Under the pieces are notes generated by a model that made no database searches, was not told the DNA's origin, and worked only from the letters and a program-made list of their open reading frames with translations. Both the position numbers and the translations under genes were made by a program. Below are positions 21,597 to 34,327 of a stretch of DNA of 64,000 bases, piece after piece. Source of the stretch: Tridacna crocea. Lineage: Eukaryota > Mollusca > Bivalvia > Cardiida > Cardiidae. Each line of letters begins with the position of its first letter. The stretch's first letter is position 1. The stretch is from positions 56,160,962-56,224,961 of the forward strand of contig OX031062.1 of assembly GCA_943736015.1 (NCBI GenBank). Reading direction: 5' to 3'.

Positions 21597-21825
21597 TTAA
21601 CCCTTTCCCAAACGGCAAATTTTGGACCAGACCAAACTAAAAGCATTTTGCAGATGACAATTAACAGTTGCTAAAAAGATGATTTTTCTATATGATAGGG
21701 TAGAAAATATCGTGGGAAAAGGAGAAAATGCTGGTTACCAGCATTTTCTCCTTTTCCCACAATGTTTTCAAAAGGCTTCTATTCCTGACCCGTAAAAACT
21801 AGGGATTGTTTGGGGAAAGGATTAA
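21597..21825 (+). repeat. T1 palindromic MITE, complete
   Basis: TTAA at 21597-21600 and 21822-21825. Centre gtgggaaaaggagaaaatgc, tggttaccagcattttctcc. Confidence 0.87.
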
Positions 21826-22117
21826 TCTAGTTTTGAAATTAATTTCTCTGTCAGCGACTTATACCTGGACCGACCTTACATTGACAGATTGTCACCTTCA
21901 CAACTATTTCCGTACGTTTGAATATTATGCTATAAATTCAAATGCATTTAAACACCAGCTTTGTTTACATTTGAACTTTATTGTTTCTTTAATATATAAA
22001 CCCGTTGGAGACGAAAAAATTAACTGAGACAAACAAGGGACTTTCTTTGACGGATAGAAAAAATTGAGGGAATCAGTGGAAATAGTGGTTGCTATTATTT
22101 TTTTTATGATGTTTTCA

Positions 22118-22478
22118 GAAATTTTTCTTATCTAAGGGTCGTTAAAACTTTGGATTGTTTGGTAAAAGGTGCTTATTTTGCTGCAGACAAATGTAAAATA
22201 ATGTTTTTTAAAAAAGCCTTTCACAAACAACCCCGCCTTTTAACAACATCAAAGAAGAAGGTTTTTGAAAACGCCTTTTAACAACATCAAAGAAGAAGGT
22301 TTTTGAAAACTTTGTACGAAAAGGTAAAAATGACGGTAACCGGCATTTTCTCATTTTCTTTCAATGCACTCTACCCTGTCAGGGACAAAAATAACCTTTG
22401 GAACTACATTCATTTTGCCGTCTGCAAATGTTTTCAATATCGACAAGAGTAAACTTTTGTCGTTTGGTAAAGAGTATA
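22118..22478. repeat. T1 fragments with a 38-bp tandem duplication
   Basis: A right-end fragment (cttatctaagggtcgttaaa) at 22128 is followed by a reversed, decayed T1 (22234-22478) with centre atgacggtaaccggcatttt. Within it, gccttttaacaacatcaaag is repeated exactly as a 38-bp tandem pair at 22234-22309. Confidence 0.68.
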
Positions 22479-22849
22479 ATCATATAGGTGACCAACGTTT
22501 ATCAAGTTTCTATACGTGAACTTTAGAAAAGGTTGTCAAATTTCATGTTTTGCAGCAGTTTTTCGGTTATTGATATCTTCAAAACGCATGAGGTTATCAG
22601 CAGGAGGTATTTTTAAAAAAGAAAACCGTTAAATATTGGCTGAATTAATCTGCAGTATAATTTGATCATCTTGAAAAGCCATGCAATTAAAATGACACGA
22701 AGAAACGTGCAAAATTATGCATTCACGATAATAATATTAATTATATCTCACACAAAGGCCTTTTCAAGTGATGATATTTAGATGTTTACAAAATACCACA
22801 AGTGTACCTTGGCCACGATAAACAATGAATCGAAACTTGATTTTAACTC

Positions 22850-23078
22850 TTAACTCTTTACCACACGAAAAATTTTTAGACTGGTCCAAATTTAAAGCAT
22901 TTGCAGACGACAAAATAAAGATGACTGAAAAATTGAAATTTGTTCTGGGAAGGGTAGAAAACACTGTGGGAAAAGGAGAAAATGCTGGTTACCAGCATTT
23001 TCTCCTTTTCCCACAGTGTTTTCAAAAGGCTTCTTTCTCAGGGGCGTCAAAAGTAGGGATTGTGTGGTAATGGGTTAA
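22850..23078 (+). repeat. T1 palindromic MITE, complete reference copy
   Basis: TTAA at 22850 and 23075-23078. Left arm agactggtccaaatttaaag, gcatttgcagacgacaaaat; centre gtgggaaaaggagaaaatgc, tggttaccagcattttctcc; right arm cttctttctcaggggcgtca. 229 bp. Confidence 0.9.
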
Positions 23079-23164
23079 CAAAAAAAAAAACGGATTAAAA
23101 CAAACAGGATGATCTCTGATATTTTTGCACTTTCTGCCACAAGGTGCAAGATAGCTATCATGAT

Positions 23165-23770
23165 GATTTTAGAAAACTATTGCGCTAAATTAAAGTTTAC
23201 TGGAAATTTTATCGAGATAGTGAAAAGTTTTCTAAAAAAAAAAATCACGATAAACTTTTTTATCTTAAAGATTTTACGTAAATCAGTAAATGTTTTAAAT
23301 TTCTCAATCATGCACGAAGCTCTTTTTCGAGATAAAAATATCGTTTTTTTTTCCTATGTATTTCTCGATATTTATAAATAGAAAATTCACCATTTGAATA
23401 ACTGGTTAGTTTTTGACTTCGTAAGAGTGTAGTATTCAAAAAATCAAATTATCATAAGTTGTAAATTCATTGGTAAATTTTGACAAAACCCGAAAAGAAC
23501 CGCAAGTCTGGAAAATCACGAAGACGACTCAAAATGCCTCCTACGAACAACTTTAAAAACATACAGGAAAAAGGAGAGTTCCAATCGTCGTAGACAAGAT
23601 TTTCTACAACTGTATCTAAGTATAGATACCGAGAACTGTATCTAATTATAGATACCGAGAACTGTATCTAAGTATAGATACCGAGAATGTCAGTTGTGGA
23701 CACCATAGCAAAAAAAAAAAATCATGATATCATCAGGAATTATCGCGATATTTTTAGTGCTTTTTTTTAT
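23165..23770. repeat. AT-rich inverted motifs with a 26-bp triplet repeat
   Basis: At 23608-23685, three 26-bp units (aactgtatctaagtatagat plus accgag) follow in tandem; each contains the small palindrome gtatcta..tagatac. Around it are scattered 'tatcgagata'/'tcgcgata' inverted pairs. Function unknown. Confidence 0.6.
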
Positions 23771-24051
23771 TAACTAGATCATATTTCCAGGAAATTTTGA
23801 TGTAAAAGGATGGTTCCCTTAAGTCATTGCATTAGCATATCGTATCTCGCGGCAGAAGCATACCACCATACTCTGATACTAAGTAATGTCTACCTTTTGC
23901 AACAAAAGAAAAGAGAAAAATGTCCTTGAAATCAACCAGAGTGTAATGTGAGGTCGCAACTCAGTCTCAATAATGAGCCACTACGGTAAGTATTTTTTTG
24001 TGCATAGTACCGTCTCAAATCCATCGTAAATTTTCTGATAGCAATCCGGTA

Positions 24052-24280
24052 TTAACCCATTACCAAACGACAATATTTTAGACTGGTCCAAATTGTAAGC
24101 ATTTGCAGACGACAAAATAAAAGTGAATGAAAATTTGAAATTTATTTTGTGAAGGGTAGAAAACATTGTGGGAAAAGGAGAAAATGCTGGTTACCAGCAT
24201 TTTCTCCTTTTCCCACAATGTTTTCTAAAGGCTTCTTTCTCAGGGGCGTCAAAAGTAGGGATTGTGTGGTAATGGGTTAA
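24052..24280 (+). repeat. T1 palindromic MITE, complete
   Basis: TTAA at 24052-24055 and 24277-24280. Very close to the 22850 copy across arms and palindrome (small changes such as ccaaattgtaagc), which suggests a recent common source. Confidence 0.9.
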
Positions 24281-24346
24281 AGATACAGGGCTATACTGAT
24301 TTCTTGTTTTTTCGGTGTTAATCTGTATTGGACGGAAATGCGATTA

Positions 24347-24884
24347 AAGGAAGGTATTTAGAATTTTCACATCACACCAAATTGAAAAATATATATGTCA
24401 CTGAAATTTATATGAAGAAACAATACAAATCATCAGTAATTAAGAATCATAAAATTACAAAAAAAAATTTGGTGGTATTCCCTTAAAAGGCTACGTAGCC
24501 TCTTAAGCCATTTTTAGATTTCCCGCCAAAATCAAAAAAGCATTGTGGGAATGTAAAGTGACTTGCACGTGACTTATGACGATTAAATTCCATAACATAA
24601 CAAACATTTAATTATTTTCCATAATGTCTAGAACTTCGGATGCTATATTTGAAGCTTCGTCTGTATATTTCCGGCATGTAAATGAGCGAGTTGCTCATGT
24701 AAAAATAGATCGTGTTTCCCTTCAGTGTCGACCTGGGCTGTAGTAAATCTCTAATCTATCTTGTTGTCGGATGGTTTTCGACTACTGGGGTTTAATGATT
24801 GAAAATTGTAAGGCTTTAGGAGTACAAGGATGATTTTTTTGTATTTTTTGTAAAATTTTGTCCCAAAATCTGAAAGGCCACCTT
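24347..24884 (-). mobile_element. K element, reverse orientation
   Basis: Reverse-complement arrangement of 19997-20536, from aaggaaggtatttagaattt to ctgaaaggccacctt, with TA before and after. The left terminus is altered (aaggaagg for aaggtgg). Confidence 0.83.
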
Positions 24885-25214
24885 TAACTTTAAGTTACAA
24901 AATATGACCAAAGACAAGTTATTAAATCTTGCATTACGTACGGAGCAGGTAGAAGTCGTTTTTTTTGTTCCTCATTCTTTTCATATTAATGCCCAACTTG
25001 TTTATTTACATGTACCACAATATATTGAAATTAATAGCTAATAAACTATTTGTAATGATGCTGACCTGCCTCCTCGCTTTTTTTTAAAGAAGCCAACTTC
25101 TAATGTGTAAATCTCGGGGAAAAAACCTGACGAAATTTATCGTGTGTGGCGGCCATTTTGTATGTTTTCATGAACGTAAACAATTCGAGTAACGGATGAA
25201 ATGGACTATTTTTT

Positions 25215-25575
25215 ACCACATAACCTCCCTTGTTTTCAGTGTAATATACCCATTACGATTTTTCTTATCTTAATAACGTTTGATATCACATTAGTGTGAC
25301 GTCATTTTTGACGTCATTTTGTACGCATTTCATACAAATTAATGGGTCTCATGTAAAATACCGAGGGTGAATTTATGAATGTTTTTGCATTATCTGATCT
25401 GTATTTTGTGAAATATCGTTACGTGATGAAAAGAATCTGATATTCGAGGGCGTTTGAGATACAATTTTATTAAACTCGTCAAGGAAAATGTTATTAAGTT
25501 CGCCAAAGGCTCGCTTCATATTATTACCCTAGACTTGTTTAATAAGATCTTATCTCAAAAGCCAACTCATGTCAG
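25215..25575 (+). repeat. Dispersed repeat, also at 41820 and 45060
   Basis: Shares cacataacctcccttg, cagtgtaatatacc, tgacgtcattttgtacg and the end 'ttaagttcgccaaaggctcg' with 45060-45690. No clear inverted ends or ORF. Family not recognised. Confidence 0.65.
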
Positions 25576-26783
25576 ATCCTATATTTCTGATAATCAGCGT
25601 TTAAATTGAAAATATTTGTGTATTTCAAACGAAGGATTATTGAACACGCATCATGCAACACATATATTCAAACCCTATTTTTGTCCTCTATTAGTGAAAT
25701 TATATGTGAAATTTTGACTTGTCAGAAAGTAACATCGCCTTGAGGGACATTTATCTGTACAAGGTCGCTTCTATACATGGCACAACCATTGGTGTTTCTT
25801 TGTTAACCCTATGTTTGGTGGCACATTTCCGTCACGAGATACATGATAACTGTTACCAAACAGCAGCTCCACCCACTCAAAAACCAATCAGGCAGTCTGC
25901 GGTCAGCATTTTCCCATTCAGGTCTCGCCGTTATCAAAACCTAGACATTCTGCATTAGAAGTATATATAAATGTCAAGAATATACGTTTTAAAAATCTGA
26001 TTAATTGCATTAAAATATGATATCCATAATTAATTCATAGATCCGTGATTTCAGGACCCCAGATATACCAGGTAAAAGTGTTAACGTAAATGATAACTTG
26101 GGGAGGAAAAAAATACCTTACGTAAACATATTTTTATAGTGTCATAAATTTTCTACATTGACAATCTTATTTATATAATTACGCGTGGTTTTTTTTTTTT
26201 CACCAAAAGAAATAGATCTATGCTCGTAGATCATATTTTAGACTACAATTTGATTTTATCCAGTATATTTATTTCGTTCCTTTATTTTATCTTATTTTTC
26301 AAGTAGACTCTATATGCCTTTTGAATTCAACTTCTTCCCAAATCGAGTTAATGTGCTATGCAGATTATTCTTTATATCTGTTTGGTGGATTTTTCTCCCA
26401 GATAATCCTTCAAAGAAATGCTGATTGAAAAGAAAATCATGTCAACATAATCAATTTTCTCGGAACGGGACCAGCGGTCATGGAGCGAACATTGCACTGT
26501 ATTGCTTAAAGATGATTTTTGAGAAATTCTTACCGACTATACATTTTTCTGTGAGATTTCAACAGACAGGTAGATCCATAAGTATCAACGTGATGATATT
26601 ATATGCAGATAAGTAACTTTGTGAGTACCAACAGACTAAACCAACTTGAAATTTATCGCTGCGATATTGGCCGTGGGTGGGGTACTACATTAACCAAAAG
26701 TGAAAATATTTACCCCCAGGCCACATGTCATGACTGAAAAAATTTCACGCATGAGTGATTAAGTGTACAGTTAAGGTCTCGTA
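25576..26783. other. Upstream flank / possible 5' UTR of the LINE
   Basis: No gene recognised. The 5' end of the retrotransposon must lie somewhere between here and the ORF1 start at 26784 but cannot be fixed from sequence alone. Confidence 0.4.
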
Positions 26784-28581
26784 ATGGAATTCAGATTACG
26801 TAAGGGACGTAATCCATGTAGTTCAAAGGGAGACGAGTCGAATAGAGCCGAGTCACAAAGAGAGGGCCAGGAAAGTGGGAATACGTCTTTAAATGTTTCA
26901 AACGATTCAGAATCCTTGATTGACAGTCAGCAAAATAGCGACGATTACAATCTAATTTCAAAATTAGCTGATTTATCTTGTAACTTGACAAGAGATTTGT
27001 TCATAAATCAGATTACAACGGAATATTCCGATTTGGAAGACATCCGGATAAGAGTCTTTGAAGCAGTAAAGGTGACTGATGGATACCCCTATGATATTAA
27101 TGCAGAATTGAAAAGAAGGAAGAATACGTATGGGGGAGAGAGTAAATTACACAAAGTAGCAAAAGATATCCACACTTTAGTGCAAGTACTTGAAGGAGCA
27201 GAGTTTCATGAATTGCGTGATTGTCTGAGCATACCGCACAGTAAAAGTTCAAACCTTGACAGCAGCATTTTGAACAACGGAATCACAAATAGTGCTGAAA
27301 TAGAATCTCTTAAGACAGTGATAAACACAATGAAAGCGGATATTTTAGCTTTGAAACAGGAATACTCAGATCTTAAAAACAGCATGACAAAAGAAGTGCA
27401 AGAGGTGAAAGAATCTGTGAAAAAGTTGCAAGTAGAACTGCAAATGGAAATATCTGATTTAAGAGGTGATGTAAAAACAAACGCACAGTCAATCGACAGG
27501 ATTGTTGATGAGAAAAGTAATGGTAATGCTTCACTGAAATCAGATATCAGACTCATTAAAGCTGAGGTGAAGGAGCTACAAGATTCGCTGGTAAATAAAG
27601 CAGAATCTAAGAGAGTAGAGAACATAAATGAAAAGCACGCCCAGATTTTGAAAAGGCTTAACAAACTGGAGAGAAACAATGTCAGCAATTCTTACAGAGA
27701 TAATTCGTCTGCTGAAGAACATAAACAAGAAAATACCGATAAACAGAGTACGGGTCAAACTATACAAAACAGTACTAAACAAAACAATAATACGCGTTTA
27801 CAATACACTGCGAAAGATGATTGTGTGATAGTGAATGGCCATGATACAGAGAATACACGCTCTCCAAGTCAAACAGATGTAGATAAGGACAGATCCTATG
27901 CTGACGTCCTTCAGGGTAAAGAGATAGAAAATGATAAATCTATGTTTGAATACGTATACGTCGCGCGGAAGTAGGCATGCTGATCGCAGTGATTTGTCAA
28001 ATGATGTTCACGCGCCGAGTTACTTTCGCTTAAACGAGTCACGTACTAACATGGAAAAAAGCAATGCTGTAGATAGAAACAATCGGTTTCCCCACCCCCA
28101 AAGAATAACTAGAGGACGAGGTACTAGGCGGGATGCATCAGAAATTTCAAATGAAATAGATGAAGATGATTTCAGCAAATATGTTTATCGCAGAGTAAAG
28201 CGTTTCTACGTCGGAGGGTTTATAAATTCGATTACCACGGACAAGTTGGTCGATCATGTTGAGACAAGGGGCGTCACAGTAACATGGGTTACGATATTTC
28301 CTATGAGAAACAGTAATCGTGTGGTCATACGATTGAATGGTGAAGACAATGACAATAGTGATTTTGTTTTGGAGAGGACATTCTGGCCGCGTTATGTTAT
28401 ATGTAAACCTCGGTTGACCAGAAATACAAGAGAGCGCCGTAGAAATAACAGACAAATTCATTCTTATAACACTGTTCAAAATGACTATCAGTACGACATC
28501 TACAATGAGGAAAATGACGATTATTATGACGATAACAGATATAATGATTACAATTACCACCACAGTTATGCTAGAAATTAA
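26784..28581 (+). CDS. LINE ORF1 protein (frame broken near 27950-27972)
   Basis: The first frame (26784-27974, 396 aa) has a polar N-terminus. From about residue 170 to 300 it has a long heptad-rich coiled coil (ESLKTVINTMKADILALKQ; LKSDIRLIKAEVKELQDSL), then a basic, Gln/Asn-rich stretch and SYADVLQGKE. The reading then moves by one base into the frame ending at 28581. That part carries RRVKRFYVGGFINSITTDKL, VTWVTIFPM and ERTFWPRYVICKP, a C-terminal domain I recall from many invertebrate LINE ORF1 proteins. The last 40 residues are an Asp/Tyr/Asn-rich tail. Likely role: RNA-binding chaperone of the retrotransposon particle. The single shift suggests one indel. Confidence 0.75.
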
Positions 28582-28621
28582 GTTCCACACAATATATTTA
28601 TTCAGATTTTACTCTGTGTTA

Positions 28622-31600
28622 ATGGCTAGTCTAAGTCTTTTAACCTGGAATGCTACAGGTCTCATGTCTAGTAGCGTCTATTTGAGCGACTTACTACAGA
28701 AAAATAACATTGATGTGTGTGGTGTTTCCGAAACATGGTTATATCCCTGGGACGGCCATTTCGTAAACAGTATACACACCAATTACTATGGAGTTAGTAG
28801 TTCGTCGTATCAGTCACAATATCTAAACCCTTGTGCAAGAATGGTAAGGAAGGGAGGTGTCGCTCTACTGTGGAAAAAATCACTAAATGCCAGTGTGCGA
28901 GTGTTAGACACAAACGATGAGCGAATCATAGGTATAAGTTTACAATATGAAAATGGTGGCTGCTGCTTTATATTCCAAATGTACTTTCCAAGTAGTGGCC
29001 ATAGATATGATGAGTTCATAAGATATATCGAAAAGCTACATGATATTGTCAACTTTTATTCTATGCAGGGTAATATCTATATAATGGGCGATCTAAATGC
29101 TCATTTAAACGGGACCACTTTTATAAAGCCTTTAGATAGACGGGGCTATGCTCTACAGGATTGTTTGAATGTACACGATTATATTTCTGTCGGTACACTA
29201 CCTTTAACTACTGGAGCTCTGGCTACTTTTGTGTCATACAGTATGCAATCACAGTCACTTATCGATAACATACTGATCTCAGCATACACGATCGACAAAA
29301 TCATATCATGTAAAATTTTAGATGATGATTGTCTTAATGTGTCCAATCATAGACCTGTTATGTTAATGTTGACTCTTCATACGCCAATTTCTACTGACAG
29401 TGGTAGTTTTAAATTCTATATTCGGTGGAAAACAGTAAGTGAAGATAGACTAAAAAAAATATGAGGCTTCTCTATCTGAGAAATTAGAGAGTTGTACGGA
29501 ACTATTTGAGAAAAATATAGATCACTGTAACTATAAGTCGGTTATCACAGATATGTACCTCAAACTATGTTCTTTGATACATGAAGCTTCCAGCCCTTTA
29601 ACTTCAAAACGCAAATATAGAAAGTATCTTAAACCATTTTGGAACGAGGAATTGAAATTACTTCATTACTGTATGAGGGATAAGAGACGCAAATGGCGCT
29701 TGAAAGATAAACCTAGGACGTCTTCATCTACAGAATATAATGAATACAAAGAAGCAAAGAGACTGTTCAGAAATAAACATAGATTTTATGCTGAACAGTA
29801 TCTTTCCTCCTTAAACGACGAAATCGACAATGCTGCAGAGCTTGACCCGCGCACGTTTTGGAGACTCTACAGCAAAAGAAAGCACAATTCTTCGCGCACT
29901 CACGACAGTGTTATGGTATTTGATAATGTGACTTATCGGGATCCTAAAGATGTAACCTATCAGTGGGGTATCTATTTCAAAAATCTATACACGTGCAATC
30001 CAGACTACAATGGTGAACAGCCTGCCATAAATCATATCAATGAATGGGTTAGTCGTGTCCGATCGGAGTCCTGTCTTCGAGTTGAAGATCGATTCAATAT
30101 CGATGACATCTCGAAGTCAGTTCTGCGGTTAAACAAAAATAAAGCATGTTCTCAGGATAGTATTTTTAATGAGCATATTATTTATGGTGGTAAAACTTTA
30201 CATAAATGTTTGTTAAAACTTTACAATTTAATGTTTGAATTTTCTTTTGTGCCGAAAATGTTGAAGTATGGCTTAATTGTCACGCTATTCAAAGGAGGGA
30301 ACAGGAGTAAAACGGATCCGAATAATTACAGAGCGATAACCCTGTCGTCTGCAATATTAAAGCTGTATGAGGCATTATTACTACAGTCGTTAAGTCGGAA
30401 ATCAAAGTACAACCAAGCTCCCTGCAGTTTGGTTTCCAGCCAGGTGTCAGTTGTACTATGACTTCTTTTCTCTTCAAAGAATGTCTATATTATACCAGAG
30501 AATCTCACAGTAAACTTTATACGTGTTTCTTAGATATACAAAAAGCGTTTGATAGGGTGTGGCAAAATGGTTTATTTTACAAGTTGCATGAAATGGGAAT
30601 TACCGTAAATACCCTAAATTCCGTCATTAGTATTTACGATGAGACGCAGTGTAGTGTACTATTCCATGGATATAGGTCAGAACTTTTCAGTGTCGAAATC
30701 GGAACCCGGCAGGGTGGGTTAAGTTCACCATTCTTCTATCTTTGCTATATAAATCGACTTCTTTGTGAATTGGAAAAATGTAATTATGGTCTAAATTTAG
30801 GCAACATTCACTTACCGTGTATTACTTCAGCTGATGACATGGTTCTACTAAGTCTCTCAAAGAAAGGTTTGGACAGAATGCTAGATATCTGTCATGCTTA
30901 CTCCAGAAAATGGCTCTTTGAGTACAATTCTAAAAAATGCAGTGTTATTGTTTTTAATGAGAGCAAGCGTGAATTTGCTATGACAAAAAGGAAATGGTTC
31001 ATAGGGTCTGAACAAATTGACGAAAGTGAAGGTTATACACATCTTGGTGTTCTTTGCGACAAATATCTCTCAAATTCTGGTTGTATAAAAGAAGCTGTCT
31101 TAAAGTTAAGGGGGTCATTTATGAAACTCTTTAATAGTGGGGTTAATGAGAAATCGCTTCATCCTTTTACGAGCAAAAAATTGTACAATACTATTGTCCT
31201 ACCTGGGGGGCTATTTGGATGTGAAACTTGGTTATCATTGTCCAACAATGAACTTACACAGTTAGAGAGGTGTCATCGCTTTTGTATAAAGAAAATACAA
31301 GGTATGGGGAAATATACCCGCACAGATATCGCCTTAGGTATGTTGAAAATGATAAATATAGAAAGTATCATTGATATCCGTAAATTAACCCTTCTTGGAC
31401 ACCTATGTCGTCTTAGCCCTCAAAATAAAGTTAAAGAAGTTTTCTTATATCGCTTATGTAATTTCATGATATCGGGGCAAAACCAAAGGGGATATTTTCA
31501 TGATATTTTTAGTATCTGTTGTAAGTATAACCTCGATCAGTCCCTGTTAGATTTTTATGAAAACGGTTGTTTTCTAGAGCGTTCACGTTGGAAAAGAACA

Positions 31601-32092
31601 GTGAAGAAGCAAGTTGATACATATTTTATGGGTATGTGGTATATGAATATCAATAAAAATATTGAATTAAATCTTTTTGCCACACTTCATCCGGCTTTCT
31701 GTGAAAGTATATTTTGGTACATAAGCAGATGTAAGTTTAAGTATCGCACATATTGTAATACAGCTGTAAAAATTATTTCAACGCTTGGGCGCAATATTGA
31801 ACGTACTCTGTGTGTCAAATGTGGACAATTTTATGACATTATAGCTGTACATGGTCTTTTGCATTGCTATTCTACGAAGGAAAATAGAGAAAAACTTTTC
31901 TACATGTTATTATCAAAATATGGTTCACGTGTAAGTGACTACTTCAGAAATTCGTGTGATTTAACTAAAACTAACATTCTTCTTGGTGCACCTATACCAG
32001 ATTTTATATCACTTTTAAGTGTAGAACACACAGATTTTGTAGTGTCTCTGTTATACTATATTCATGCCACGTGGGTAGTATTTAATACATAG
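28622..32092 (+). CDS. LINE ORF2: endonuclease plus reverse transcriptase (2 frameshifts)
   Basis: Starts at ATG 28622, 41 nt after the ORF1 stop. The endonuclease motifs are LLTWNATGL, GVSETWL, YIMGDLNAHLNG and VSNHRPVML; the last has SNH where many relatives have SDH. The frame breaks at an 8-A run (29452-29459), continues at 29460-30390, then breaks again near 30388-30420. The reverse transcriptase follows: TCFLDIQKAFDRVW, GTRQGGLSSPF and TSADDMVLLS (the ADD of the catalytic box is intact). The C-terminus has a Cys/His cluster, CVKCGQF...HGLLHCY, typical of LINE ORF2 tails. Without these two indels the frame would be open throughout. Confidence 0.85.
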
Positions 32093-32273
32093 CGGATACT
32101 GCTTTTTGGTATAATAGTACTTGATGCGCTTATATTGGCAATGACGGAAATAGCATCATTTAAGTGGTGATTATAATATTACCTTAATTATTTCCATTTT
32201 ATTACATTGTATTTTCATGTCCAATGTTATCCTTATCGTTACTTTTTTTCCGATGATTCGTCTGAGTAATCTC

Positions 32274-32278
32274 TCTCG

Positions 32279-32310
<32 letters not shown>
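32274..32310. repeat. CT microsatellite in the LINE 3' UTR
   Basis: About 15 ct repeats between ctctctcgccc and ccctttcc, followed by pyrimidine-rich sequence. Confidence 0.9.
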
Positions 32311-32312
<2 letters not shown>

Positions 32313-32450
32313 TTCCTTTCTGTGTTTTCTTTTTTTTCCCGGATTTCTTGACTTAGATGTATATGTGTTGTAGTTTAGTCTTTGTATATCTTTGTATACT
32401 TGTAAATCTTCACTTGCTGGAGGAAATAAAGATATGAATGAATGAATGAG

Positions 32451-33249
32451 CTTTTGAAATAAAATGTTATGTAGGCAAATTTTAGACGACTGTTTAAATT
32501 GAAGACAATTTTCATCTTCCTGCATTTGTAAACCATTAAAAACGTTGTTCTCATTGGTCTCTCTATCTTAACCTTACTAACAGTGAAAACTTAAAGCCCG
32601 TTTAAGACCGTATGCCACCTTGTCTAACACCATCTCTCCACCCTCTGTTTACAACTTTTATTTAATCTCCTTTAAACTGTTACTGATTTATCGAAAATAA
32701 TAGGGAAAGCAATCATGCTGTCTTCCTTTCAGGACAAGATCAAATGCACATGTTGCCAAGTGGAGCAAGGGTTTAGATTTTGAAACGACTTTTACAAGTG
32801 ACCTTTTGAAAATTGCTTGGCAAAATAATAATTTCGTTTCCAATCTTTCGATACCTAAAAAAAATAGGTTTTGGTCCTCTCAAAACTTCAGGTGACCATT
32901 CCAGGCCCTCTTGTTTGGTGTTTTTAATTTCCTGATAGCAAAGAGAATATTCATCGCAGGATTGGAAAAAGATTAATAAGCTCTGAACTATCATTACAAA
33001 TTTTAAATGGGACTCTGTACACGATAGAAACAGTAATACCTTTTTCTAATAGAAAAGATAGCGGCTGTCATTACTGATAACGAAAGCAAGTTCATCCCTA
33101 GTAAGACGGTTTTCGTCAATACACAAAAACCACCCTGAATGAATAGTATGATCAAAAGGAAAAAACGTTGTCGTAAAAGATTTTATAGATAAGCAAAATT
33201 ATCCATCACAGGATAAAATTCAAATTTGACAGAAAAAATGTGATCTCCT
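32451..33249. other. No gene recognised
   Basis: AT-rich spacer between the LINE tail and an older LINE fragment. No supported exon or element ends. Confidence 0.45.
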
Positions 33250-34327
33250 TAATTCGACAGAGTGAATTAAACTATCATGAATGATTGTCTATTAAGTTAA
33301 AATCTGGGTTCCTGTCTCCGCGGGATTGGTGGAAAACTCTTAAGTCAATTGTTTTTACACAATCTTCAAAATCCGTTCCCCTCCCCCCATATTTTTTTTA
33401 TTTTTGTAGAGATTTGCTGATTATCGACGAACATGATAGAGCAAATACATTGAATAATTATTTAACGTTATAATCAGTCTTGTATAGATATTTCCTTCGG
33501 TGCTCACCCTCATGACAGTTTCCACGCCATAAATGATACTTTAATTTAAATTCAGGTAATGGCGTCAGAAGTACTGGATGTTCTTAGAATACTTGAAACA
33601 AGTAAAGCCTCTGTCCCTGACAGCATAAATAATAGGATTCTTATTTAAGCAGCTGATCAGCTTGCACTGCATTTAAGCGATCTTTGTCGTTACTAACTAA
33701 AAACCAGTGGTTTTCCATCTTCATAGAACGTATCTAATATATGGCATAATATTCAACGCAAAAGATTCGACAGAGCCTAGCATAAGGGCTTGGTGATCAA
33801 GTTGCTAAGAGCAGGTATTGGAGGTAAATTATTGCCCTTGTTTTCTGATTATCCTTCTAATTGTTAACGACTTATTATACCAGGTGGTATCTCAAACTTA
33901 TGTCACGTACAGAAAAGTGTGCCCCAGGAATCAATTTCAGGACCACTTTTGTTTAATATTTAACCCCTTAACCCATAAGGCATTTCTGTGGTATCTCTAA
34001 CTGACCCTAAATAATAGCAAGGATGAAGCCGTTTCTTATGTGTATATGACACCTTTTGATAGTGAAGAAAACATTGTGGCAAAAGGTGAAATTGCTCGTG
34101 ACGAGCATTTTCACCTTTTGCCACAATGTTTTCCAAAGGCTCCTACAAGCAATGCGTAGAAATGAGTATCTGTGGAGTAAAGGGATAAGGGATATTGTTG
34201 ATTACATTTAGGCAGATATTACCGGCCTACCTTCTGTTGAATATGATGTTACATAGGACAACCTTTCTTAAGGGTTGAACAATCAGATTGATAATAGTCT
34301 GCCTCCCTTAAATCCTACGATGACTCC
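33250..34327 (+). pseudogene. Decayed LINE ORF2, 5' portion
   Basis: Recognisable pieces of another non-LTR ORF2 in broken frames: SPRDWWKTLKSIV and LLIIDEHDRANTLNNYL (33285-33473); VLDVLRILETSKASVPDSI (about 33566-33625); remnants of AFDR..HKGLVIKLLRAGI (about 33762-33818); and PQESISGPLLFN (about 33921-33960). Stops and deletions abound. A T1 MITE interrupts it at 33960, and it resumes with DIVDYI. The 6.75-kb TIR element then interrupts it at 34328; its 3' part is at 41078-41690. Confidence 0.72.
33960..34189. repeat. T1 MITE variant inside the old LINE
   Basis: Ends ttaaccccttaac and gagtaaagggataa. Centre attgtggcaaaaggtgaaat, tgctcgtgacgagcattttc. Together with 42495-42724 it forms a subfamily whose outer arm reads 'tactccatagatactcattt' (inverted here). 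Confidence 0.78.

Larger units (their letters stand above)
26784..32450 (+). mobile_element. Near-complete non-LTR retrotransposon (LINE)
   Basis: ORF1, then ORF2 with an APE-type endonuclease followed by reverse transcriptase. A short 3' UTR ends in a (gaat)n tail, 'atgaatgaatgaatgag' (about 32433-32449). There are no long terminal repeats. The layout and tandem-repeat tail fit the CR1/L2-like part of LINE diversity, but the clade is not certain. It carries three frame breaks, so it is not active as given. Length from the ORF1 start is about 5.7 kb. Confidence 0.88.

Noticed and set aside
27206..27688. 160-aa minus-strand frame
   Set aside because: Antisense shadow of the coiled-coil region of LINE ORF1.
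28147..28590. 147-aa minus-strand Ile/Val-rich frame
   Set aside because: Antisense shadow of the Asp/Tyr-rich tail of ORF1.
32202..32525. 107-aa frame rich in RE dipeptides
   Set aside because: Translation of the CT microsatellite in the LINE 3' UTR.
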